Shown here: positions 1 through 5,038 of the stretch, piece by piece
How positions within the stretch are numbered: the first letter of the stretch is position 1
Layout: each line of letters starts with the position of its first letter
Assembly: GCA_028693975.1 (NCBI GenBank)
Contig: JAQUUF010000105.1
Location: forward strand, 1-5,201
Length of the DNA stretch: 5,201 nt
Direction of reading: 5' to 3'
Origin: Acidaminococcaceae bacterium
Lineage (GTDB): Bacteria > Bacillota > Negativicutes > Acidaminococcales > Acidaminococcaceae
Position numbers and translations under genes: made by a program
The notes under the pieces: generated by a model
The model's database searches: none
Seen by the model: the letters and a program-made list of their open reading frames with translations, nothing else
What the model was told of the DNA's origin: nothing

Positions 1-37
1 AATTATCATAACTATGACAGCACGTCTGTTTTTTTTA

Positions 38-874
38 TTAAATTTTTTCTACAGGGATTTCTATTTGAGTGATGTAATCTTGATGATTAGGTGACGACCA
101 ATAATTGCGTAGCTTCTGAATATAGGCATCGCCAATAATACGCAAATTATTTGTTTGAACATAATCTAGTAACATTCTGAGGCCTAGCATATGGGTAGCA
201 TGATAGGCATCCTTGAGGCGAATGGTAAGATAAGTACCAGCAGCTCGTGGGACAGAGTGAGGGTATTCATCTGGGTGGGTGACGCGAGTGTATATTGTGG
301 AGGGACTTTTAAAATCTCCAGATAAAAGTTTGTCTCTAGATAAGATGTAACCAGCTAAATATTCGTTAATAATTTCATCAGTAGTGAAAGGAAGTCTGTG
401 AGCTGCTACTGCTTTGATATGCTTCTTCATAGAAGAACGCTTGTCAGGTAGCTCGTCTACTACCATGTATTCAGTAGCACATTCATTCAAAAAGGGCTTA
501 TCAAGCTCCATTGTTGCCAAGGACTTAAGCCTAGCTAGTCTTGATTCGAGATTTTGCTTATTGCGTTCCAATATTCCTATTTGAATATCGTAGTCTATTA
601 TTTTGTCTTCAAAGAGACCAGTCAAGGTCTTAAGGCTGCGGTTATTAACATATTCCTTAATAGTTTTGAGAGGAATATTCAATTTGCGCAGAGTAATTAT
701 TATTTCAAAAATGAAATATTGTCGCAATGAATAATAGCGATAACCATTGTCAGCAGTATGCTCCGGAGCAAATATACCATTGCGCTCGTAATAGAACAGA
801 GTTTGTTTGGAGATGTTAAAAAGCTCAGCGAATTCGCCGATGGTAAAGTAAATGGGTTGATATAATGTGGTCAT
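38..874 (-). CDS. MerR-family transcriptional regulator with BmrR/GyrI-like effector domain
   Basis: This is a 278-residue cytoplasmic DNA-binding protein, about the length of Bacillus BmrR. The N-terminus is a typical MerR winged helix-turn-helix: YFTIGEFAELFNISKQTLFYYE at about residues 9-30 is the helix-turn-helix, and NGYRYYS at 43-49 is the wing. A charged helix at about 82-122 (LERNKQNLESRLARL) fits the antiparallel coiled coil that dimerises MerR proteins. Residues about 135-278 resemble the GyrI-like/BmrR effector domain, with AAGTYLTIRL at 211-220 and a C-terminal QIEIPVEKI. Such domains bind small, often hydrophobic ligands. There is no DxHxxG cobalamin-binding motif, so it is not a CarH/LitR-type B12 photoreceptor. 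The start is supported by AGGAGG on the minus strand (880-885), five bases upstream. The gene is divergent from the cobalamin uptake operon, whose promoter has a MerR-like 19-bp spacer; control of that operon is inference. The ligand is unknown. Confidence 0.93.
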   Translation of the reverse strand: MTTLYQPIYFTIGEFAELFNISKQTLFYYERNGIFAPEHTADNGYRYYSLRQYFIFEIIITLRKLNIPLKTIKEYVNNRSLKTLTGLFEDKIIDYDIQIGILERNKQNLESRLARLKSLATMELDKPFLNECATEYMVVDELPDKRSSMKKHIKAVAAHRLPFTTDEIINEYLAGYILSRDKLLSGDFKSPSTIYTRVTHPDEYPHSVPRAAGTYLTIRLKDAYHATHMLGLRMLLDYVQTNNLRIIGDAYIQKLRNYWSSPNHQDYITQIEIPVEKI

Positions 875-906
875 GCACGCCTCCTAAAAAAATGTCTTCA
901 CCTGTT

Positions 907-940
907 ATTATATACTAGAAAAAATATTTAGCTAGAGTAT
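907..940 (-). promoter_or_regulatory. Candidate promoter and imperfect dyad upstream of the MerR gene
   Basis: Read on the minus strand, a perfect TATAAT lies at 912-907, about 33 bases upstream of the MerR start codon, and would give a leader of roughly 25 bases. No good -35 hexamer is present at 17 bp or 19 bp. An imperfect inverted repeat surrounds the region upstream of it: ATACTAG at 912-918 faces CTAGAGTAT at 932-940 on the plus strand. This could be an autoregulatory operator, since many MerR proteins control their own gene, but the arms match imperfectly in a very AT-rich stretch. Confidence 0.35.
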
Positions 941-973
941 TTTATTAATAAAAAAAAAATAATTGATTTAGGC

Positions 974-1004
974 TTTACTCTACTACAAGTATATAGTTTA
1001 TAAT
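974..1004 (+). promoter_or_regulatory. Promoter of the first cobalamin riboswitch operon, MerR-like 19-bp spacer
   Basis: The -35 is TTTACT (974-979) and the -10 is a perfect TATAAT (999-1004), separated by 19 bp rather than the usual 17. The block is 27/31 identical to 4741-4771, upstream of the second riboswitch, and its last 16 bases (GTATATAGTTTATAAT) are identical. ACT at 977-979 and AGT at 995-997 form the outer arms of a weak dyad inside the spacer region. A 19-20 bp spacer containing a dyad is the hallmark of MerR-activated promoters, and a MerR-family gene is divergent from this site. An alternative reading with the -10 at TTTATA (997-1002) gives a normal 17-bp spacer. Transcription would start near 1011, just ahead of the riboswitch. 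Confidence 0.65.
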
Positions 1005-1024
1005 TATAAAAGTAGTTGTTTTAT

Positions 1025-1172
1025 TAGGTGAAAATGATTATAGGTTCTGCTTTTTAAAAGGTAAATCGGTGCAAATCCGATACGGTCCCGCCACTGTAAT
1101 GCTCTTGGAGCTAAGTCAGAAAACTGCCTGTAATTGTAGCTTAAATATAGTTTCTGCGAATGACAGAAAGTA
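1025..1172 (+). promoter_or_regulatory. Cobalamin (AdoCbl-type) riboswitch 1
   Basis: The aptamer contains the hallmarks of the cobalamin riboswitch. The B12 box GCCACTG lies at 1090-1096. A hairpin ATCGG-tgcaaat-CCGAT (1065-1081) occupies the P5 position, and GCTC-ttg-GAGC forms a perfect hairpin (1101-1111). GTCAG (1115-1119) and CTGCCTG (1124-1130) follow. The closing stem pairs 1035-1044 (TGATTATAGG) with 1127-1136 (CCTGTAATTG), ten pairs including three G-U. Downstream, TTTCTG-cgaatga-CAGAAA (1151-1169) forms a hairpin in the position of the regulatory P13 element; the same loop pattern recurs in riboswitch 2. The consensus GGGAA is GGTAA here. The leader precedes a TonB-dependent receptor and ends in a terminator, so cobalamin binding should switch the operon off. 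Confidence 0.93.
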
Positions 1173-1192
1173 TAGATACTTCACTGTGTCTT

Positions 1193-1228
1193 GTCCCTTC
1201 TGCATTAGGCAGAGGGGATTTTTGTTTT
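1193..1228 (+). terminator. Intrinsic terminator of riboswitch 1 (expression platform)
   Basis: CCCTTCTGC (1195-1203) pairs over nine bases, one of them G-U, with GCAGAGGGG (1209-1217) around the loop ATTAG, and T-rich sequence follows (1219-1228, interrupted by one G). It lies between the aptamer and the receptor start codon, so it works as a conditional attenuator. Its 5' arm repeats the TTCTGC of the upstream hairpin (1152-1157), so the CAGAA at 1164-1168 could pair with either copy. Confidence 0.85.
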
Positions 1229-1311
1229 CAACTTATAAGCTGTATGACCTGAAAGATGGATACAGTGGCTAAGGAGAATATAACTATTGTTTTCAGAAAG
1301 GATGTTGTAAG

Positions 1312-3282
1312 ATGACAAAAGCAAGTAAGAAGTTAAGCGTGTTAATGGGAGGGCTTATGGCTGGCACGTTGCTGCTAAGCGCCACTGCCTTCGCTGCAGC
1401 AATCCCCGAGTATGATTTGGGCAATATGGTTGTAACGGCGACTCGTTACGAGAAGAAAGAAGTAGATGTAGCAGCATCTACTGTTATTTTAACTAAAGAA
1501 CAAATAAAAAATATTGGAGCCAAAGATGCGGCAGATGCATTATCTAAAGTTAATGGTTTTTCCTATAAAACATTTGCGCAGGGTAATGCTTCTATGGGCA
1601 CAATGATTAATGAAGTTACCATTCGCGGCATTGATAACGGTACGTTGATATTGGTTAATGGAAACCCGGTATCTTGGCGTGGCAAATATAATTTAGATGC
1701 TATTCCTGCCGAAAATATAGAACGTATTGAAGTGGTCAAAGGTGGAGGTTCTGTTCTTTATGGTAGTGAGGCTATGGCGGGTGTTGTTAATATTATTACC
1801 AAAAAAGGTGGGCAAGGCAGTAGCTACATTACTACGGGATTTGGTAATTATGGTCAACAAAACTATGGTGTTGGCATAGCTGATGAGAAATTTAATATGC
1901 ACGCTAGTTACAATAAATGGGGAGAGGTAAAAGACAGAACAATATCTGATGTGAATTATACTAAAACAGTCGTTGGTACTACTACAACTAATGCTAAAGA
2001 TATTGCTAAAAAAGATATTGGGTTTGATTATAAAATTAATAACAGGTTGAATGTTCTGTATGATTACTATAAGACAGAGGCAACATATGATCGTTTTATC
2101 AATAGTGTGACGACAACCAAGAAGGGTGTGGAAGTTGGCGATGAGTTTAATAATCGTACTTATACTACCGAGGCTCACATGGCTCAATTGTTGTATAAAG
2201 ATGATTTATGGAAGGGAAGCCTGTTTGTTAATCACGGAACGGTAGAATCAGATGGGGATACATTTATTAGCAGGTCTAGCGTTAAACATAGTCTTTATAA
2301 TACCAAAGAACGTAATGTAACCTATGGTGCAGAGATTCAAAGAAATTGGGATATTAGCAATAAATCAAAAGCTATCCTAGGTGTTAACTGGGAAAGAGAA
2401 AAATATGAAAAGCTAAAAACAATTTCTACTACTACTGGTTCTGAATATGCTAGAAATAATTGGGCTGTGTTTGGACAATGGGAACAAAATTTTGACAATA
2501 AGAATACTGTTACTGTTAGTGCTCGCGAGACATGGACTTCTGGTGCAGAAGGTGACCAAAATTATAATAACTTTAGTGCTGGAGCTCAATATGTGCATAA
2601 AATGAATGAGGAAAATAATATTTATGCTAGTATAACGCAATCATTTATTATGCCTACTTTTGCACAAATGTATGGTGCCAGCGATTCTGCGATACCTAAT
2701 CCAGGATTAAAACCACAAACTGGTATGAACTATGAAATTGGCTGGAAGCAAAACCACAATTCTCATGCTTGGCGTGTAGCTATATTAAAAACAAATATAA
2801 AAGATAATATTTCAGCATCATGGGATAAGAATAAACAAGAATACCAATATACAAATGAGGATTTTAGAAATTTGGGTATTGAACTATCTTGTGATATTGC
2901 AAGCGACGGCCCTTTATCGTATAATTATGGAATTACTTACCAAAATCCAGAAGTAAATAGTGACAAGAAAGATTATTGGGACCGTAAATTTGGTAAACTA
3001 CAATTAACAGGTGGCGTGACTTATAAAAAATCCAAATGGGTTTCTTCACTAAGTGGTAGTATTTTGGCAGATAGGGTACAAACTCCTTCGGCTGAGCACT
3101 CTTTTGATGCGAAACCATATTTCTTAACTACTTGGAATAATTCTTATAGTCCTGATAAGAATAGTACTATCACTCTTACTATTGATAATTTGTTTAATCG
3201 GGAGGATATTGTCTCTCATAGTTCCTCCACTTATTACAGTACACCGATTAACTACTTGTTAACTTATACTTATAAATTCTAA
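1312..3282 (+). CDS. btuB: TonB-dependent outer-membrane receptor, probable cobalamin transporter (BtuB type)
   Basis: This 656-residue protein is an outer-membrane beta-barrel transporter that would bring a corrinoid into the periplasm using TonB/ExbBD energy. A Sec signal peptide covers about residues 1-28 (lysines at 3, 6 and 7, a hydrophobic core, AFA before the likely cleavage). The TonB box YDLGNMVVTATR follows at 34-45. The plug domain runs to about 166 and carries the family motifs VTIRGID (102-108) and IERIEVVKGGGSVLYG (136-151), followed by VVNIITKK. The rest is barrel. Near the C-terminus is the conserved TIDNLFNRED, and the last strand ends in YTYKF with a terminal phenylalanine. 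The length is slightly above E. coli BtuB. The start is chosen from AAAGGA (1297-1302), nine bases upstream. Substrate assignment rests on the riboswitch and the BtuF-like neighbour; the barrel alone does not prove it. The CGGC gene begins 26 bases downstream, so they are probably co-transcribed. Confidence 0.93.
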   Translation: MTKASKKLSVLMGGLMAGTLLLSATAFAAAIPEYDLGNMVVTATRYEKKEVDVAASTVILTKEQIKNIGAKDAADALSKVNGFSYKTFAQGNASMGTMINEVTIRGIDNGTLILVNGNPVSWRGKYNLDAIPAENIERIEVVKGGGSVLYGSEAMAGVVNIITKKGGQGSSYITTGFGNYGQQNYGVGIADEKFNMHASYNKWGEVKDRTISDVNYTKTVVGTTTTNAKDIAKKDIGFDYKINNRLNVLYDYYKTEATYDRFINSVTTTKKGVEVGDEFNNRTYTTEAHMAQLLYKDDLWKGSLFVNHGTVESDGDTFISRSSVKHSLYNTKERNVTYGAEIQRNWDISNKSKAILGVNWEREKYEKLKTISTTTGSEYARNNWAVFGQWEQNFDNKNTVTVSARETWTSGAEGDQNYNNFSAGAQYVHKMNEENNIYASITQSFIMPTFAQMYGASDSAIPNPGLKPQTGMNYEIGWKQNHNSHAWRVAILKTNIKDNISASWDKNKQEYQYTNEDFRNLGIELSCDIASDGPLSYNYGITYQNPEVNSDKKDYWDRKFGKLQLTGGVTYKKSKWVSSLSGSILADRVQTPSAEHSFDAKPYFLTTWNNSYSPDKNSTITLTIDNLFNREDIVSHSSSTYYSTPINYLLTYTYKF

Positions 3283-3308
3283 TAGGGAGACTTTACAGGA
3301 GGTTCGTT

Positions 3309-3647
3309 ATGACGAAAATTTCTATTTTGGCTTGCAAAATAACTGGCGATAGATGTGCCGGCGCAGGTTGTTTGAGGGCAGTGCGTGAGAGGAATAAGGC
3401 TTTTGCTGATTATGGTCCTGATACAGAGCTGATTGCTATGTGGCGCTGCAATGGCTGTGGGCATTTTATCGCAGACGATGAAGGGCTTAAGAAGAAGGCA
3501 GACCGCCTACTTGATTTGGGTGTGGAGTATTTGCATATTTCTCATTGCGCCAAAAAGAAAGATACTAAGGAGCCTTGTCCTGAGATTGAAGGAGTTGCCG
3601 CCTATTTGCAAACAAAGGGCGTCAAAATTGTTAGAGGAACGCATTAA
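3309..3647 (+). CDS. CGGC-domain small cysteine-rich protein, putative metal binding
   Basis: This 112-residue protein has no signal peptide or membrane segment, so it is probably cytoplasmic. It resembles the CGGC domain family (proposed metal binding, function unknown). Conserved features are Cys9, the CAGAGC segment (Cys16, Cys21) in the first third, and the namesake motif. The motif reads C-N-G-C here (Cys47-Cys50) instead of CGGC, followed by G-H (His52). LHISHC follows at 75-80, and another cysteine lies at 90. Seven cysteines and four histidines in 112 residues suit metal or Fe-S binding. An AGGAGG at 3297-3302, six bases before the ATG, is the best ribosome binding site in the operon. 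The gene lies 26 bases after the receptor stop and so is under the same riboswitch. Its role in corrinoid uptake is unknown; cobalt or corrinoid handling, or redox chemistry, would be speculation. Confidence 0.88.
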   Translation: MTKISILACKITGDRCAGAGCLRAVRERNKAFADYGPDTELIAMWRCNGCGHFIADDEGLKKKADRLLDLGVEYLHISHCAKKKDTKEPCPEIEGVAAYLQTKGVKIVRGTH

Positions 3648-3661
3648 GTAATATATTTTGT

Positions 3662-3697
3662 ATACCGTCATAGAGCCTAATAAGCATATGACGGTAT
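3662..3697 (+). repeat. Intercistronic inverted repeat (11-bp perfect stem)
   Basis: ATACCGTCATA (3662-3672) and TATGACGGTAT (3687-3697) are perfect inverted complements separated by 14 bases. The hairpin sits in the 84-base gap between the CGGC gene and the lipoprotein gene. Only three T residues follow the stem, too few for a convincing intrinsic terminator. It could be a leaky attenuator, an mRNA-stabilising or processing structure that sets different amounts of the two products, or a protein operator. No clear promoter is visible between it and the next gene. Confidence 0.6.
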
Positions 3698-3721
3698 TTG
3701 AATATAGTTCGCAAATGCAAT

Positions 3722-3726
3722 GGAGG
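3722..3726 (+). promoter_or_regulatory. Ribosome binding site that fixes the lipoprotein start
   Basis: GGAGG lies five bases before the ATG at 3732. An in-frame ATG at 3720 overlaps this Shine-Dalgarno sequence and has no site of its own, so the open frame beginning at 3720 is too long by four codons. The 3732 start also puts the charged N-terminal residues of the signal peptide in the normal place. Confidence 0.85.
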
Positions 3727-3731
3727 TACTA

Positions 3732-4727
3732 ATGTATTATAGAAAAATAAAGCTATTAGTCTCGTTATTCGCAATAGTAACCTTGTTGTCTGGTTGCGGT
3801 AAGCCCCAAGAACAGAAGCAAGTACCTGCATCAATTGGTACGAGCTATACCGTAGTTGATTCACAGGGGACTAAGGTAACTATACCGAAAAAACCGCTGA
3901 AAATTCTTTCGCAATCTTTGACTTTTGATACTATGATTTTGGGTATAGTGCCACCTGAGCGTATGGCTGCGGCCTGCTTTTTGGATCAGGAGCCAGACTC
4001 TTCCTATATAATAGAAGAAACTAAAAATATCAAGCCGGTAATTCATTCCTTCACTTCTATTCCCACAGAATTGGTCATCCAAATTAAACCAGATGTCATC
4101 ATTCTACCTAGTACCAACAAGCCAGAAATGATTAATGCTTTTCGTGATTTGGGCTATCCGGTAGTGGTGTGCAAGACCCCGCGCAATATAGAAGATATCA
4201 AAAACGATATTAAGCTCATTGCTCAGACTGTTCAGGAAGAGGACGCTGGGCGTAGGGTGATTGCCGAAATGGATAGACAGATGGCTGATATCAAAGCAAC
4301 CTTAGACAAAAGAACTGGCAAAAAGCCTGTAGCTATGCTGGTATCCAAAATGACTAATTACGGCGGCAAAGGTAGTATGTTTGACGAGCTATGTAATAAT
4401 GCTAGAGTAATTAATGGTATAGCCGCGGTGGGTATTAATAATGGCGAGAAGTTAACTAAGGAATTGGTAGTGGCTGCTGATCCTGATTTCTTCTTGGTCT
4501 CTAAGCCTAAGGTCAATGATGTGGCCAAGGCTGAAGAATTTAAGCAAGAATTTCTTAACGACCCAGCACTAGAAGGTATGCGTGCGCTTAAGCATATAAT
4601 TCCCATACCCAATAAATATCTCTATAGTAATTCTCAGAATTGTGTCTGGGCTATTAAAGGCATTGCTAATTATGCCTATGGTGATGTGTTTGACATGAGT
4701 CAGGAGAAGCTGATTAAGGGATATTAA
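3732..4727 (+). CDS. btuF: Periplasmic substrate-binding lipoprotein, BtuF/FecB-like (ABC transporter component)
   Basis: This 331-residue protein begins with a lipoprotein signal peptide: Arg4, Lys5 and Lys7, a hydrophobic core, and lipobox LSGC with Cys22 as the lipidated residue. The mature part matches the helical-backbone periplasmic binding family (Peripla_BP_2, used for cobalamin, haem and iron-siderophores). The entry strand VVDSQGTKVTIPKKPLKIL spans 41-59, a glutamate precedes IKPDVIIL (Glu113; 118-125), and ELVVAADPDFFLV follows in the second lobe. The family uses conserved glutamates to dock on the permease; Glu113 is a candidate. It is longer than E. coli BtuF (266 residues mature plus signal). 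The start is set by GGAGG at 3722-3726. As part of the riboswitch operon it probably binds corrinoids, but the fold is shared with iron-chelate binders, so the symbol is tentative. No permease or ATPase gene is in the window. No terminator follows; the next promoter starts 13 bases after the stop. Confidence 0.87.
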   Translation: MYYRKIKLLVSLFAIVTLLSGCGKPQEQKQVPASIGTSYTVVDSQGTKVTIPKKPLKILSQSLTFDTMILGIVPPERMAAACFLDQEPDSSYIIEETKNIKPVIHSFTSIPTELVIQIKPDVIILPSTNKPEMINAFRDLGYPVVVCKTPRNIEDIKNDIKLIAQTVQEEDAGRRVIAEMDRQMADIKATLDKRTGKKPVAMLVSKMTNYGGKGSMFDELCNNARVINGIAAVGINNGEKLTKELVVAADPDFFLVSKPKVNDVAKAEEFKQEFLNDPALEGMRALKHIIPIPNKYLYSNSQNCVWAIKGIANYAYGDVFDMSQEKLIKGY

Positions 4728-4740
4728 GATTCTTTTATAA

Positions 4741-4771
4741 TTGACTCTTCTACGGGTATATAGTTTATAAT
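4741..4771 (+). promoter_or_regulatory. Promoter of the second riboswitch and receptor, MerR-like 19-bp spacer
   Basis: TTGACT (4741-4746) and TATAAT (4766-4771) are separated by 19 bp. The 31-bp block matches 974-1004 at 27 positions, whereas the bases just upstream do not resemble each other. It has a better -35 than the first copy (TTGACT against TTTACT). As in the first copy, the ACT and AGT arms (4744-4746 and 4762-4764) flank the spacer. The shared spacer suggests a common activator, plausibly the MerR-family protein encoded at the left of the window. It begins 13 bases after the lipoprotein stop codon. Confidence 0.68.
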
Positions 4772-4783
4772 GTACGTAATTTA

Positions 4784-4908
4784 ATAATGACTAGGTATTA
4801 TTTTTAATGGTAAGTTGGTGTCAATCCAACACGATCCCGTCCCTGTGATGCTCTTGGAGCTAAGTCAGGCAACCGCCTAGTGCTACAATCTTCTGCGAGC
4901 GACAGATA
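4784..4908 (+). promoter_or_regulatory. Cobalamin-type riboswitch 2 (variant B12 box)
   Basis: The architecture matches riboswitch 1. The closing stem is ACTAGG/CCTAGT (4790-4795 with 4876-4881), and the P5-position hairpin is GTTGG-tgtcaat-CCAAC (4814-4830). The stretch GATGCTCTTGGAGCTAAG is shared almost exactly with the first copy, and GTCAGGC...CCGCC follows it. The P5 stem differs from copy 1 at several positions yet stays fully paired, which is good evidence for a conserved RNA. The usually conserved GCCACTG box is GTCCCTG here (4839-4845), which may change affinity or ligand preference. A P13-position hairpin TCTG-cgagcga-CAGA (4892-4906) and an additional ten-pair hairpin (4911-4920 with 4924-4933) lead into the terminator. 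It controls the second receptor. Confidence 0.9.
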
Positions 4909-4935
4909 ATAGTAAAACTATGTTAGTTTTGCTTG

Positions 4936-4965
4936 GCCTTTCTGCTTACGCAGGAGGGCTTTTTT
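4936..4965 (+). terminator. Intrinsic terminator of riboswitch 2 (expression platform)
   Basis: GCCTTTCTGC (4936-4945) pairs with GCAGGAGGGC (4950-4959), ten pairs including two G-U, around a TTAC loop, followed by six T residues (4960-4965). It is a stronger terminator than the riboswitch 1 copy. It lies about 70 bases upstream of the receptor start and would be formed when ligand is bound. Because no terminator separates the lipoprotein gene from this leader, it may also end read-through transcripts from the first operon. Confidence 0.9.
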
Positions 4966-5038
4966 GTTAGCATATAACAATACAAAGATGGTTAAATAAA
5001 CAAAATGTATAAATATTAGATAATAAAGGAGTGGGAGT

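Noticed and set aside
16..36. Small hairpin GACAG-cacgt-CTGTT followed by eight T on the plus strand
   Set aside because: The stem has only five pairs, one of them G-U. It is in the wrong orientation to terminate the MerR gene, and no plus-strand gene upstream is visible. It could be the end of a gene outside the window.
38..874. MerR gene as a CarH/LitR-type B12-dependent light sensor
   Set aside because: The C-terminal domain has no DxHxxG cobalamin-binding motif and instead matches the GyrI-like effector fold.
1070..1163. L5-L13 kissing loop in riboswitch 1
   Set aside because: The candidate loops (TGCAAAT at 1070-1076 and CGAATGA at 1157-1163) show no convincing complementarity by eye, so the tertiary contact is not claimed, although the hairpin position fits.
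1240..1265. Hairpin CTGTAT/ATACAG after the riboswitch 1 terminator
   Set aside because: A six-pair stem with a 14-base loop containing mismatches; it has no T tract and no counterpart in the second leader.
1069..1272. 67-codon plus-strand open frame in the leader
   Set aside because: It lies entirely over the riboswitch aptamer and terminator, starts with GTG inside the P5-position hairpin without a ribosome binding site, and resembles no protein family.
1271..1310. AAGGAG followed by a tiny frame (ATG TTG TAA at 1302-1310) before the receptor start
   Set aside because: It is two codons long and is not spaced properly from AAGGAG; the receptor has its own AAAGGA site.
1693..2187. Minus-strand open frame of 164 codons inside the first receptor gene
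   Set aside because: It is antisense to a clearly coding receptor, has a low-complexity hydrophobic translation and no family motifs. The shorter antisense frames at 2413-2640, 2933-3118, 3279-3464, 3631-3864, 3861-4082 and 4358-4612 were rejected for the same reasons.
3433..3651. Plus-strand frame overlapping the CGGC gene
   Set aside because: It is out of frame with the cysteine-motif protein and has no ribosome binding site; the CGGC frame has both family motifs and AGGAGG.
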